DNA from: Neopestalotiopsis rosae
Lineage: Eukaryota; Ascomycota; Sordariomycetes; Amphisphaeriales; Sporocadaceae
DNA length: 64,000 nt
Assembly (NCBI GenBank): GCA_023078685.1
Contig: JALGAS010000003.1
Span: 6,138,001-6,202,000, forward strand
Direction of reading: 5' to 3'
Every line of letters starts with the position of its first letter. Within the stretch, counting starts at the first letter, position 1. Under the pieces are notes generated by a model. The model was not told where the DNA came from and ran no database searches. It saw nothing but the letters and a program-made list of their open reading frames with translations. Shown here piece after piece: positions 34,776-47,071 of this stretch. The position numbers and the translations under genes are program-made.

Positions 34776-35564
34776 TCAACGGCTAGTAATTCTAAGCAAT
34801 TCCGTTACGCTGACCACTCTATATCCCTGACTCTTTGCTTCTTTCAGCACTTTCCTCAGCATTGGTACTGTCCAGGATCGTCGGTCGTGACAGATGATGA
34901 TGCCGCCGGGGTGGAGCATGCTGATGATGTGCTGTGCATTAATCCACGAGTATTTGATCTGGGGGTCGTGCGGGTATATGCTACCCAGCACCAATCTGTA
35001 GCCCAGCTTGTTGACCAGTCGTCTCATCCGATCGCTGAAGAAGCCGGATCCGGGTCTGAAATACTGCGGCGGTAGTACCTTTTCGGCGGTTGCGTATGCG
35101 GCTGTGATCTTGTCCCGCACCGTCTCGATCTGCGCTGTCAACTCGTCGTCGCTCAGTGCGCGGCTCGGTTCGTCGTGCATGGCGTGGTTGCCAAGCTCGT
35201 TTCCGCTCCGGACAATGTCGGCCAATATCTCCTCACGTCCAGACACCTGACCGCCGATCGTGAAGAAGGTAGCCGTCGCATCGTAGGCCTTGAGCACGCC
35301 GAGGATCTGCTCCGTGTGCTCTGATGGCGCATCGTCAATGGTCAGGGCAACCACCTTGGTCTTGGTGTCGACCTCCCATAACACGTCGGGCCAGCGCCGC
35401 GAGAAGTACCGAATGAGGGCGCGCGGGGGCTTGTAGATGACGTAGAATGGGACCAGGACGAGCAAGACGATGACGAGGAGGGTGAGCAGCGTGTTCATCC
35501 TGCGTCTGCGAGCTCGACGCCGGAGCTTGGACGGGAGACGGAAGAGCGCAGGAAAGCGCACCAT
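34776..35564 (-). CDS. Membrane-anchored polysaccharide deacetylase (NodB/chitin deacetylase-like)
   Basis: A single exon of 262 aa. A short basic N-terminus (RRRARRRR) precedes one membrane segment (about residues 25-44), giving a type II anchor with the catalytic domain in the secretory lumen or outside. NodB-homology motifs are seen: TIDDAP (75-80, catalytic and metal Asp), GNHAMHD (125-131), RPGSGFFS, and LHPGGIIICHDR near the end. The second histidine of motif 2 is one residue closer than in the usual HxxxH, so metal binding may be altered or the spacing may be subfamily-specific. It likely removes acetyl groups from chitin-like polymers in the cell wall, but the substrate is unproven. 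The coding sequence is strongly GC-biased. Confidence 0.88.
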   Translation of the reverse strand: MVRFPALFRLPSKLRRRARRRRMNTLLTLLVIVLLVLVPFYVIYKPPRALIRYFSRRWPDVLWEVDTKTKVVALTIDDAPSEHTEQILGVLKAYDATATFFTIGGQVSGREEILADIVRSGNELGNHAMHDEPSRALSDDELTAQIETVRDKITAAYATAEKVLPPQYFRPGSGFFSDRMRRLVNKLGYRLVLGSIYPHDPQIKYSWINAQHIISMLHPGGIIICHDRRSWTVPMLRKVLKEAKSQGYRVVSVTELLRITSR

Positions 35565-36506
35565 TGGGGTGGTTCGTCAGTCTCTCTGTATCTCTACATT
35601 CGATGGGCTTCGAGGGAGACGAATTGATGTTTCGCCGACGGGTTGTGACGACGAAAAAGAAACCGGGTGGAGGAATTATCGTGGAAGCTTTGGAAGATTT
35701 CTAGATTTCCCGAAGCTACGATTAGAACGTCGCGCTTTTGCTTGGCAGACGCCATGTTTCTGGAATTAGGGGGTTCCTTGGGGGGCGTGGGGGGCTAAGT
35801 TCAGGGGTCGATAGCGACCAGCCCCGTTTCTCGTCAGTTGGGGACCGCCGGGCCCAGCCCCGAGCCCTACAATACCTAAATCGGTTTTGCTGCATTCTAA
35901 AATTGGCGCGACTTCAACAAGATGCTTTATCTGTACAATACACCGGACATGGGACGAGATTTGTTTGTTTTGATTTTTGTTTCAGGAGGGCAATTTTCCT
36001 ATTGATCGATTTTGCTTCCTTCTGTCCGGAGACCCCTACCCCTCAGCGTAAAACCCTATTGTATTTCGCAACCGGCGTCGTCGCAGTTTTCTCTGCATGT
36101 GAACGATGGACAAAAGATCGTTGGATTACTGTGCAGATATGGAAATTGATTGTGCTTCATTCGCCCTTGAAATACACGATATTAGCTGTCTTGAGGCCGA
36201 TGGGTGCCTAAGTCTTGATTGACATTAGTACTGTGACACAATTTGTAGGGACAAAGGCTTTGTATCTTTGTTCCAGTACAAACCCCAGGAATCTCATTGT
36301 CGTGTACATAGTCAATGTTGTAAATAAGAGACAATAGCATCCTACACAGGTCCTGAGTGAGTATAAATCGCCTCTGGCATATACTTAAACCTATGGCAAG
36401 CAAGCACCGCACCTTTACTCGGATAAGGATTGCCAAAAGTGCATTTATCAAACTTCGAGCACTTGAAATCTGAAATCCCTTCCAGGTCAACTCAAGAAAG
36501 TAAGTA
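35565..36506. other. Divergent intergenic region
   Basis: These 942 bp separate the deacetylase (minus) and small unknown gene (plus). An open frame at 35738-36211 has biased composition and no motif, so I read it as promoter and leader sequence. Confidence 0.45.
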
Positions 36507-36914
36507 ATGATGGGTTCCAATCAGTCCCGCAGAGCAGAGGCGGCCGTAGAAGCCCTTCCCGGCTACATGGGCGCTACCATCCTTCACTTGCTCAAGACGG
36601 CTGCCAAGCTCAAGCGCGAGGTCAAGTTTTCCCTATGGTACCCTGTCATGCTGGAACTTCAAGAATACGCAGTGGTTCTCGACGACCTAGTCATTGGCGG
36701 CAGCAGCAGCTATTTCTTGGACTCGCTCACGACGGACACGTTCATGAAGGATCGGGAGTCTGATGGCGCAACGGATGCTTCGACGGACAGGGCGCTCATG
36801 GAGATTGGCCAGCAACTACCGCCGTATGATGACTCGCTGACGGCAGAGGCCCAAAGGTTTGTCGATGGCGAGTGGGTGAAGTTCACTGCTGCGGTGGTCA
36901 GGAGAATTTGGTAA
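36507..36914 (+). CDS. Small hypothetical protein
   Basis: This is an uninterrupted 135-aa frame from ATG at 36507 (a second ATG follows immediately) to TAA. I do not recognise a family. The sequence is soluble and mostly helical: LPGYMGATILHLLKTAAKLKRE (too polar to be a membrane helix), a hydrophobic middle (ELQEYAVVLDDLVIGGSSSYF), and an acidic third (DSLTTDTFMKDRESDGATDA). There are no cysteines and no signal peptide. GC-rich third positions and an upstream leader support real coding. It lies tail-to-tail with the CorA-like gene. Another exon downstream cannot be excluded, since GTAAG occurs just past the stop. Confidence 0.55.
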   Translation: MMGSNQSRRAEAAVEALPGYMGATILHLLKTAAKLKREVKFSLWYPVMLELQEYAVVLDDLVIGGSSSYFLDSLTTDTFMKDRESDGATDASTDRALMEIGQQLPPYDDSLTAEAQRFVDGEWVKFTAAVVRRIW

Positions 36915-37184
36915 AATTGAAAGGTAAGTATTGATAACATCAAAAGTTGTACGTAGAAATTCAATGAACATTAGATGATATTATTCATACTTCATCATAC
37001 ACAGTACCTCGCTGGAGGGACTATGTATGTAATCGTGCGACACCTAGATAGTCGCATTTATGCGTTATAATCTACAGATCTGATCTCGTCATCACGTGTC
37101 TCATGTCTACCGTCGTTCCATCGGTTTTCCTTGCCGGGTGGAATGTTATGTACAGATTCGTAATCCTTTTCTTTCCCGTCTCGA

Positions 37185-39840
37185 CTAGACTGCACGCGAA
37201 GGCGACAGCGTTCGAGGTTCGCGCGCAAACGAAATCGTTCTCATCCGCGTCGCCATGCCGTCGCCGGGATCCTGGCCAATAAAGTCACCCTCCTTGCCCA
37301 TCGTCGTGCTGGCGCTGAAGTTGACGCTATTGGTGCGTTTGTTCATCACCTGTTGCTGTGAGTCGATACTCAGGGTCCGACGACGCGTGGCGCCCAGAAT
37401 GGTCGAGTTGGAAGTGCTACCGGCACCGCTGCGTTGAAACAGGCTGAAGAAATCCTGCAAGAACGACGTCTCCAGGTCTCGCGGTTTGCCGTCCGTCGTC
37501 CAGTATCGCTCGTTACTGAGCTCCATGCTCAAGTGGCGCCTGAAGAAGCGGTCCTGATTCACCCACCAGGCTCTCCACAGTACCACAATGAAGATGGTAA
37601 GGGGCAAGGTGAAGGCCCAGTATACCCAGAACAGCGGCATGATGACCGGATGAGGGTACTCATCACCAGGAGCATCGTCGCCGAGGGCGCTGTCGCTGGC
37701 GGTACCCCACTCCCAGTCAAACATTGAGATACCAAACAAACTGCTAATGAACTCGCCTGGCAGGAAAATAGCCGTAATAACTGCCAAGGCCTTCATGGAA
37801 GAACTGTCTCGTGTCGATGCTACTGCCATGCGGGCATTCAGGTTATTGTCTTCTTGGGCCATTTTTGAGTAAATCTGCGACGGCCTTGTGAGTATTCACA
37901 ACTACTGGGTATGAATTCAAGAACTTACGATGTCAATCTGTGCGCGACAACGCAACTCCGACATACGTCTGTCAGTCTCAAGGGAAGTGCATAGCCGCCA
38001 CGTACAGTCAAGATACTGTCGGATCTCATGCCAGTGTTCTGAAAGCTCATTGTCGTCTTCTTCCGTCAGCGCCGTTTTATTGGGATTTTGGTTCCTCATC
38101 TCTGTCATGCGAACGTCGAGTTCATCGCCCGCTTGGATGAGCAGTTTGACAGCGCGCTCCATCCAACGGAGCGTATCGAGGAGCTGGATCGCACCTTTCA
38201 GCACATCGTGTGCCTCTTTCATGAGATGGATGGTCTGCGGTGGTGTGTAATCATCGTCGAGCTCTTTGAAAAACTCGGGTTCCGATGATGAGCGATCCTC
38301 ATGGTTGCGCCCCATCTTGTCGGCAACAGCGACCTTGAAGGTGCTAAGCCGCTTGAGCGGGCTGAGCGGTTGCATCTCACTTTTGGCCGACAGTCTCCGA
38401 GCAGCCTCGGCGGCGGCGCGCCTAGGGCTTCCGGTCAAATCGTCCACCCGGCCCTCTAGTTCAAGGACCTCGCCATTGTTAGCTACGACTGCCTCCTCGG
38501 TTCGGAGAAGCTGGACTTGAAGCAAGACGGTCGGGAGCACAAGTGGATGTGCCCACCTGTCACGACTGGCGTCCAGACGACGTTCATATTCGTCCAGTGA
38601 TACTTCATCGTGCCATCTGGTGTCAAAAGAGCGTCTGATCAATGCCGTTGTAGTGCGACTCCGCAGCTCATACTTCATGGAAAGAAAGTCATATGGGGGC
38701 TGCGGGTGGTTGGAGAAACTGAGAATAAGGTCTTGATGATCTGTCGTCAGTGGATGGGACTTTAGACTCGGGGTTTGTTTGACATACTGAGTACATCCTT
38801 GCGGGGATTCCAGAACATGGACTCGACAGTGATTCTCTGAGCTGAGGGAAGAGTCCCGGAATGGAGCCCGAGCGACTCATAATCGTTGACCGTCAGAAAG
38901 AGTCCGTCGGGGGTGCTGCTGGCTGAATCGAGAGGATTGGGGCGAATGCGACGGTTGGCAATGATCTGCCGTACCCTGGCCTGCAAACGCGATTTGCCTT
39001 TCGGTGCCGCTGTAAAGTTGCCCTGTCGGTGTATGAGCTTAATTCAATGTCGTGGCTAGGGCTTTGGACAATGCAATTGTCACAGATTGGGACCGTGCAC
39101 GAAAGTGACCATGCCATTGAGGCTGGAAGATTGCAATGCCGAACAACTTACCTCATCATCTAGCCCGTACCCTCTTCTCACTGCATCGTGAAACATGCGC
39201 AAGCCGTCGTCATCTTTGGACATGATCGACGGCGAGACGGGCTGGTCGAGCACATCCGGGGCCGAAAAGACGGCATACTCGTGATAGGACAGCTGACTCT
39301 CGCCCTCGGTGAGCAGCACATTCTGGACCAATTCCCGGAGGTCAAAGTGGAACAAGTTGAGCTCATGGAGTCTTGGCTGACGGCGCCGTCCTGTGCCTGG
39401 CGGTGCTGGACCAGCCAGTTCGGCAGACGGCACGAGAGAGCCACGACGGGTGGCCGGCACGTTTGGCGTCGAACTCCCCCGTCGAACGGGGTTGGGGCGG
39501 CTACCACGGTGGTTATTTTGTGGTCCGACGGACGGCTGGTGCGTCGTGGCCGAGCTGAGGGACGTGTCTAGCTCGTCGAGATTATACTCCATGCTAACAT
39601 TCAGCGCTCGACTGGCCATTCATACGAAATTGTCAGCCGTCGTCTTACAACTTCAACAAAGTGACAAGAAGCGAAAAAAACGGCAGAGCTCTTACCTGCG
39701 TACCCAGGGTTTTACTTCGGTCGGATCAGAGACATGCCGTCTGGAAGGCTGGTAAAGTCCGAAGGTCTACCAAGTCCACTAGAGAGGATGTCGCCCAGAT
39801 CGTACCCAGCAGACTTAACTCTTAGCAGTTCTCGATCCAT
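37185..39840 (-). CDS. CorA-like Mg2+ transporter-type membrane protein
   Basis: Five exons are proposed: 39840..39716, 39611..39152, 39022..38788, 38740..37929 and 37874..37185 (773 aa). The last four are firm by frame and consensus. The first is inferred from an in-frame open stretch, a CTGAC branch point and matching phase; otherwise translation would start at ATG 39619 (734 aa). A long polar N-terminal domain contains WNPRKDVLNHQDLILSFSNHPQPPYDF. A helical region (LRWMERAVKLL.., AQIDIIYSKMAQEDNNLNARMAVAS) leads to two membrane segments: MKALAVITAIFLPGEFISSLFGISMF and MPLFWVYWAFTLPLTIFIVVLW. This matches fungal CorA-like proteins. The canonical GMN after TM1 reads GIS here, so magnesium transport is not assured. 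The C-tail is Ser/Arg-rich. Confidence 0.85.
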
Positions 39841-41251
39841 TCTGCGGCGGAGCCGTGAGCCCGGAAGGATTGGGTGTCCGCCAGGGATGGCTGCGTCTGG
39901 GGCCGACGGGCCCTTCTCACCGCGGCGCCTGTCAGCCAGTCTGCGTGTGCCAAGCGGGTGTCTGTGGGCACCGCAACGTCGCCTAGCAATGGCGATCGCT
40001 AGCAGGGGGGTGCGAATCGTGACAGACGCCGCCAAGTAGAGTCCGGTGCAAATGCGTTGTTCAGATGGACACGAATGGATAGTGCAAGTCATTCGAAGAC
40101 ATCTGAACTCTCGAAACACAAGACGAATACTGCGTGGCTCAAGTATAATCAAAGCACCGATGAGAATACACGTAGCGCCCATTGTGCTGATCGCAGTGAA
40201 GGAAATGGTGTGCAGAACAGCAGCATAAGGCTACGTGCTTACCGACTCTCTGCTTCAATACTCCATTTTTGATTGCAGGGTTCAAGTTTTATTGAGATCT
40301 GATCGGGAAACAACGCATCTGACATTCAGGGCCGATGCATATGTCACACAGAAAATATCCATTGATGTTCAATATGAGTGGTATATAAATGCTTGGGTAT
40401 GTGTTTGTCAGTATGGTCAAATGAAGAACGACGCAATCTGGGGCTGATCTTCTGCAAACCACCTGCATACAAAACACTCACCGCAAATCCCCCCATTGGG
40501 TCTCCAAGTCAGAAGATGGAGGGCAGTTCAGGTACTGCATGTTCCCTCTCACACACTAATCGTAAGCAGTTCTGGTCGCCAATCCGATTGGCCCACCAAG
40601 GCGGCCCCGCGCCCCGGCCAGCGCCGGCTCCCCTAAGAAGAGCACTGAGCTGGGCAATCGTAATTGCACCAAAATAACTCAAAATACGTAACATGATTCA
40701 CGTCGCGAAGAGCGCACAATCAGGATGGAGATATAGGCACTGACCGTTGGAAACGAGGACGATCATGGTGATGATGAAGGCTTGTTATGGGAGGCCATAT
40801 TCCCCCCTTGGAGACCGGTGAAGGCCTAGCTGTTCAATTAAAAATCACGATGAAGAAATAAACAAAAAGGCAAAGGAAAGAAAAGAAAGTACGGTCACTC
40901 TATAGCATACCGGCAAACCAATCCTATAACTGATTTCCTTATATGCTTTGCGAATTCGAAGCAGGGGGGTTTTTTTTCGGCGTGGTTTGCTGCTTGTGCG
41001 GTGACCCAGTCTGTCCCTTTGTCTCTAGATATACCACAAGACGACTCAACCTAATTGGCCGCAAACGGACCATGAAACGAGCTTATAGAGCAAGTTTGAT
41101 TCTTTGTGCTTTTTTAAGCCGAACTTGCAACTGAGAATGCCACCAATACATTCTCGACTCCATGGAAGGCAGTGCGTATGCACCATGACGAGTTTCTCGT
41201 CGTCTTCGCGACTACACGCGAACAACACAATGCTGATGACCGCAAATAGAA
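39841..41251. other. Divergent intergenic region
   Basis: This 1.4-kb stretch lies between the CorA-like (minus) and kinase-like (plus) genes. The part next to the CorA gene (to about 40040) is GC-rich and open on the minus strand, so another 5' exon is possible. The right half is A-rich and non-coding. Confidence 0.4.
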
Positions 41252-42919
41252 ATGGCCACTCAACGAGCGCAAATTATAAGAAGTGAATTAGAGTCCTACT
41301 TTCACCAAGATGAGACTTACAAGGTGGACAAGTTTATCGGCTCCGGTAACCACGCGGCGACGTATCGCATCGCGCGCACCGTAACTGCGACGGATAAAAA
41401 GGAGTATTTCGTTATTAAGCGCGCATTCGAAGGGGAAGATCATGAGGCGCAGCTTCATCAGGAGAGAAAAGTCCTTTTTGTATGTTGAGCTACAAAGATA
41501 ATATTCAGAATGTACTTCCACGTCTGACTCTTAGCAGAATCTCCGATCAAATCAACATATTGTCAATGTACTTGATTTACCGAACATCCCGAATATGAGA
41601 GACAATGAAAACGAAGAAGGGGAGGAGGATAAGTCCAAGGCACCAACGAAGTCGAAGACGGGAAGACAGAAAAAGGGAGGCACGAAGAAGAGGAACGGGA
41701 AGAGGAGGAAGAGAACACACGTCACCGCATTGGGCAGTCCAAGCAGAATCACAAAGCATGGGACCGAGGGCGTGAGACTCACTGGTGAAAGTGATGATGA
41801 TGAAGATGGTGGTGATGAAAGTAGCAGCGGGAGTGATCCCAGCGACGACGACCATGGTGGACTATGGAAACATGTTCTTTGTCTGGAGTGGCTTGACAAC
41901 GGTACTCTAAGGAGCTTCATCATCAAGGCGAAAAGACGAGGCCAGCATCTGCCTAATCGACTCATGTGGAGATTCCTCTATTGTCGTGAGTTCAGCCTCG
42001 GCAAATGTTTTTGAAGCATTCGAACAAGGAGCGCTGACAGTATCTGCAGTCCTCCAAGCCGTAGCTGGATTGGCTTGGCCAATAACTCCAAATGCGCAGG
42101 GCACCCCTGAACCAGAGACGCCAAGATCGAAATCGTCTCCGCTCAAACGGAAAAGGGATCCTATTCAGCTTTCCCATAATGATCTTCACGATGGCAACAG
42201 TATGTATACGCATCCTTGTGCGAGGCTCCTATCTGCTATCATACTAATTCTTGGACAGTCATGCTTGGCCCAGAAATACCCAACGAGCACCCAGAGCATG
42301 ACATAACTCCCATATTGAAATGGATTGATTTTGGTTTGGCTGGTGAGTTTGTAGGAGGGTAAGTTGCGAATTCACCGGTTTCATGGATACTTGTTGATCA
42401 AGTATATTGACCTTGCGTTTAGCAATGGGAGTGATCCGCTGTATGGAATTAATGGCAACCTCTACGACGCTGGTCGGGTAAGCTTCATTGCCGGTAATCA
42501 TTGTGGACTGTCTTGATTGATTGACCATGTGATAGATAATGTGCGGAATTATCCAGCGGCAGACGTGGGAAGGTCAGCGTTTGGAACATGCCACCAAGTT
42601 CAAGAATTTGGAAGACAATATAATAGAAACCGATGCAACGTTGTGGCCAACATCGGCTGGTGCACCTGACCCAATACCGAACACTATCGACAACGAGCTC
42701 CGGAAGGTTGTGAGCTGCATGATGGCAACCCAGAAAGAAGATCGACCTGAAATATACGATTTTATGGCCGAGGTCCGGGACATGATCAAGGAAAGAGATG
42801 CTACATACTATAAAGGCCGCGTTGAGGAAGAGGACGACAATATTCGAAAATTGTGGCTGGAGCTAGTTGCAGAAGCAGAGTTTGTTGCTCAAGTTGCGCC
42901 CATTATTTTGTCTGACTAG
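41252..42919 (+). CDS. Protein kinase-like protein with charged insert
   Basis: Six exons (41252..41479, 41538..41985, 42050..42199, 42259..42358, 42423..42477, 42536..42919) give 454 aa. Kinase features emerge only after splicing: glycine-loop-like FIGSGNHAATYRI, VIK lysine in YFVIKRAF, catalytic loop HNDLHDGN (268-275), IDFGLA (298-303), and a C-lobe tail with QKEDRPEIYDF. HxDLHxxN replaces the standard HRDxxxxN, as in many fungal-specific kinases. Between the N-lobe strands sits an insert of about 85 residues (97-182), first Lys/Arg-rich (KKRNGKRRKRT), then Asp/Glu/Ser-rich (GESDDDEDGGDESSSG). Activity is likely but unproven; the basic run could be a nuclear signal. The family seems lineage-specific and the substrate is unknown. 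Confidence 0.83.
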
Positions 42920-43104
42920 ACGCATCACATAGAATCGTGCATACAATCCTGTCATAATATTGTGTAGACATTATAGAGCTATATTTAGATCCGTAGGCGT
43001 GGTTACTTTCGTGCTATACCACGTAGTGGAATAGTAAACAGGAGTACCATTCAGAATACATGTGTATCGGAAGTGGTATAATAGTGATTGCACTATACCA
43101 AGAC

Positions 43105-45629
43105 TTAGATCTCCAATGTTCCATTGAGTTTAAGATCCCGACTGCTTGCCCCGACATAGATGGCATAAGATCCTTCTTGAAGCCTCCATTGCTGAGAGAC
43201 CACGTCCCAGATACTCAAGTCTCGGCGCGTCAGCGGGAACTTGACCGTCAAAGTCTCACCGGGGCGGACAGGAACTCTCTGGAACCCGCGGAGCTGACGA
43301 ACAGGGGTCTCGTCATCTGGAACTCCGACGTAGAGCTGGGCCACCTCGGATGCTGCCATGCTTCCAATGTTTGTAATGGTGCATGTGACTAATGCGACGG
43401 TCTCCCAGAGCTCTGGGTGTCCACCCTGGACAATCGGAATGCTGACGTTGGGAAGAGCAGCAGTGTTGGCTCCGGTGACCAGGCCGATGTCCAAGGCACC
43501 ATACTCGAAAGTTGTGTAAGACAATCCATATCCAAACTCAAAGCGCGGCTCAATACCCTCCTTGTCAAAGGCTCGATAATCGATATAGAGTCCTTCAGTA
43601 AAATTTGACTGAGGGAAAGCGTCAAAGCTAACAGTCGAGTTCAATAGGCTTCCATAGTCTTCCTCTTTCTTGGCCACAGTGTAGGGAAGTTTACCGCTTG
43701 GAGACTCGTCTCCCCAGAGGACGTTGACAAGACTGTTGCCGCTCTCCTGACCGGGTAATCCCGCATAGAGAACGGCGGTGACGTTTTCATTCTCGATCCA
43801 AGCATCAACGGTACGGATACCAGCCGAGTGAATCACGACAATAGTGTTGGAGCAGTTGGCAGCGACATTGGTGACGAGCTGATCACTATATTCGTCTGTC
43901 AATGTGGTACGGTCAAAGCTCTCGGAGGCGTATGCGTTGATAAAGACCAGGCACGCATCAGCTTTGACGTAGGCGACCGGGTTGACTGAGTCGAAATCCC
44001 AACGAAGGATTCCGCGGTCCTTGGCCAATCGCTCCTGGATGGCTTGGAAAGGGGACACGACATAGGGAGGAGCGCTGGAGCCAGATCCTCCACCAGTGAC
44101 GAGAGTTCCTTGGAACGTGTTCCAGCCAAAGTTTACATCATAGCCTCCACCATACCGCGCAGCAGTGATCCAGGGCGAGCTCGCATGGTTGGCGTCGTAG
44201 CCAGTGACGTACAGGAACCTAGGCTTCTGCAAGGGCAGAGTGTTGTTGACGTTCTTCACCAGCACCGTACCGGCAGCGCCGATCTTCTTGATCAGGGTGG
44301 CATGGTCACCCTGGACATCAATTGGCTCATGTTTATCAAGGCTTCCATAGACTGCAGGAGATGGGTACGCATTGTCTTGTCCCATGTAGAACCAACTAGC
44401 CAGAATTCGAGTACTCATGTCGTTCACTCGGTCTTCGGTGACGGAACCGTTATTCACGGCATTGGTCAGGTTCTGACCTGTAAAAAATGTCAGTATTCGT
44501 CCAAAAGTCTTCAGGCGAAGTCACAGAGGACGGCCTACCCCAAAGCACCGAGTCGGGCATGGCCAAGTCAAGGCCGGCGTTGGCTGCAGCAACGCCTGAG
44601 TATTGACCACCCCAATCACTAATGACAACACCCTCGAAGCCAAGCTCTGTCTTGAGGATACCATTCAAAAGCTTGGAATTCTGGCAACTGTACGAATTGT
44701 TAACTCGCTGATACGAGCACATGATGCTTACAGCACCCTCTCGCAGACTGTCCATGAATGGGAACAAGTACAACTCGTGTAGAGACCTGTCGTCAATGTT
44801 GGAGCTCATGGCCTCGCCCAAGTCACCGGGCCTGCGTCGATACTCCTGCTCGTTCAAGATAAAGTGCTTCGGGTTGGCCATGACACCAGCATCTTGAATA
44901 CCTCGCACAATGTTACCCATACCGGCACCGGCCAGGTAGGGGTCAGCAGAGAGACCTTCCCAGTTACGACCGCCCCGCGCAACCCGGCCGAGAGGGCCAG
45001 CAACAGGACCAAGCGCAATGTTGATGCCCTTGCCTTTGTACTCCTCGCCCAGACCCTTGCCGTACTGATACATCAGATCACGGTCCCAAGTTGATGCGAC
45101 GTGGATTCCCGCCGGGAAAGCAGAGACAAATTCATTGCCTCTGATACCGTCTGGTGCATCGGAAAGGCATAGCGATGGCACTCCCAGCCTTGGTATCGAT
45201 CCAGAGTTGCCCACACATTGACCTGTGAAACCGCCTATATAATGATGTCCACTTGTCAGTCAGGTCTTACATAGCGCAACTACTGGTATGGAAGTAGCGA
45301 AAAAGGAGCGTATTTTTTTCCCTCCATCCTTAGCCACTTACCAGTAACATTGACCTTCTCCTCGAGTGTTGCCTGTGAGATTATTGACTTGGCCTTTGCG
45401 TAAGCAGCAGCCCAACGAGAGCTGCTCGCGCCCGTGCCCTCAGCTATGCGTTCACGTCAGAATGACTACAAGCAAGACTTTGGAAGGCGATGGACTGACG
45501 TGTAGGATATACCGGCGGCGAAAGACCATAATATGGAACTTCAGACTGATTGGTATATGGGTCGCCCTGTCCATAGACAATACCACTGTACAAGAGTATA
45601 GCGCCAGCTGCGCTCGCGAGGGACCTCAT
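43105..45629 (-). CDS. Secreted GH3 beta-glucosidase
   Basis: Exons 45629..45500, 45443..45342, 45234..44539 and 44477..43105 give 766 aa. ATG at 45629 starts a signal peptide (MRSLASAAGAILLYSGIVYG). The GH3 N-terminal domain includes SDAPDGIRG, the NPKHFILNEQE motif and the nucleophile Asp in VISDWGGQYSG (about D284). The C-terminal domain has ILWGDESPSGKLP-type sequence (here VLWGDESPSGKLPYTV) and FEFGYGLSYTTFEY. It ends with a fibronectin III-like domain (VAQLYVGVPDDE, LRGFQRVPVRPGETLTV). It would hydrolyse cellobiose and related beta-glucosides outside the cell, complementing the GH7 endoglucanase. The second intron is 107 bp; the others are 56-61 bp. A TATAAG box lies about 85-90 bp upstream. 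Confidence 0.96.
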
Positions 45630-45710
45630 TTTCTCTATTTTCACAGCCAATGAAGCTAGAACGGCTCACACTACTTGAACATGATCTCGTCTTGAATCGG
45701 TCTATGAAGT

Positions 45711-45720
45711 CTCTCTTATA
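45711..45720 (-). promoter_or_regulatory. TATA-like box of the GH3 gene
   Basis: TATAAGAGAG on the minus strand lies about 82-91 bp before the GH3 ATG at 45629. Confidence 0.42.
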
Positions 45721-47042
45721 CAAGTTCCCCTGAATACAATCGAGTCAGGGAAGTTGAGAAATCGGCCCTTTGCCATTGCTCCATTTCTTGGCTTTCATGG
45801 TTCTCGGCCGGGACCAACCCGACCATAGATCAGCGAACATACCATAGTACGCCGTAAACTGCTGCCGGCCTCGAGAAAACTCAATTGCACCCCTCACGAT
45901 GTTGGAGAAGCTATGGTTGGGGTAGCGGCTCCGGGAATGGCAGAGATCGTCGATATTGAGCCTATTGTGGAGTTGAGTCTGCGGAGAAGCGGGGAGGAAC
46001 CATGGCACGATGGGACGACCGCTGGGACGAACGATGGAGAATCGGGATTTGATGATGATGATGGTCCCAAACTAGACTTCCAGACTCGTGAACAGGTTAA
46101 TCGTCGGCAGAATCCCCGACCATCGGCTACGACGACAAGCGTGCTTGTTCTAAATTATTTCCGATGGCTTGGCTCCTCTCACGCAAAAGGGCCAGAAACC
46201 AGCACGTCGGTCCATTTAACCTCGTAGAGTTGACAGGGGTTCGGAGCTTATTTGGAGAAAGCCGCTTTCTCTTGCCGGAAGTGAAGAGCCGCGTCTCGGT
46301 GGCTTCATAGTCTACAGCGTGCTTTCCAGGTTGAGTTCGCAGGCAGCTGAATAATACACAAAGGAGATGGTTCTCGTTTTCCTCTTACGTATTGCAGCAG
46401 CATCTATCGCGTTTACGTACACGTCTCAACGAGGACGAGCTATAACAACACATCAGACCAACTACTTCCGGTCAGATTGACATTGAAAAACTGACGTATC
46501 TGTCTTTTTATTCTACTAGCCGGAAAAAAAAAGAAGAAAAAAAGATCTATACTTTAGCGCTCATTCTGAGATATATTATATCGACGAAACTAATTGCTCA
46601 AGTCAGAATGATCCTCGACTCGATATAGCTGGCTTGGAGAAAGGTGGGATTGTTCTTGATACTCTCACAATAGTTTAATATTAGTGGCGCACTGACGTAG
46701 GTAGTACCACCGCATGTCACCTGCTCGAGTATATCAAGCTGCTCTTCATCACCTCTCTTTTGTAGCTCTTCAGGATCAACTTAGACTTCTTCACAAGCTC
46801 CTCGGATCCCCCCTTTTCATATATTGGCATGCTGAAGAAACTTAGATGCGGTGCGCAATGCGAGAGGTTGAAGATATAATTTCATGATTAACTCAGAAGA
46901 ACAAAACCAATTTGAAAGAACGCAGAAATAGGCTTCCATCTACTACGCCCGGCTGGACTGTTCAGTTCAGCTCTGCTCACACGATGTAGGGAATTCGAAT
47001 CCCGCCACGCCATGGATTCAGGAGATCCTTCAAGATATAGGA

Positions 47043-47048
47043 TATATT
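47043..47048 (+). promoter_or_regulatory. TATA element at -29 of 5S copy 1
   Basis: TATATT begins exactly 29 nt before the first base of the 5S gene, the position of the TATA element required by Neurospora 5S genes. Copy 2 has TGTATT at the same distance. Confidence 0.6.
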
Positions 47049-47071
47049 GCTTTACAAACGCCTCAATCATC

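Larger units (their letters stand above)
45630..47071. other. GH3 promoter and 5S upstream region
   Basis: This 1.4-kb gap has no supported protein gene. It contains an A/G-rich tract (about 46517-46545), a TA-rich patch near 46570, and the upstream control region of 5S copy 1 at its right end. Confidence 0.5.

Noticed and set aside
35738..36211. Plus-strand frame of about 157 codons upstream of the small hypothetical gene
   Set aside because: Its sequence is low-complexity with no motif and sits in a promoter region.
46940..47012. tRNA-like T-arm fragment (GAATTCGAATCCC) just upstream of 5S copy 1
   Set aside because: Position 53-61 would be an A-C mismatch, no matching acceptor stem or D-arm is found 5' of it, and no anticodon arm can be drawn.
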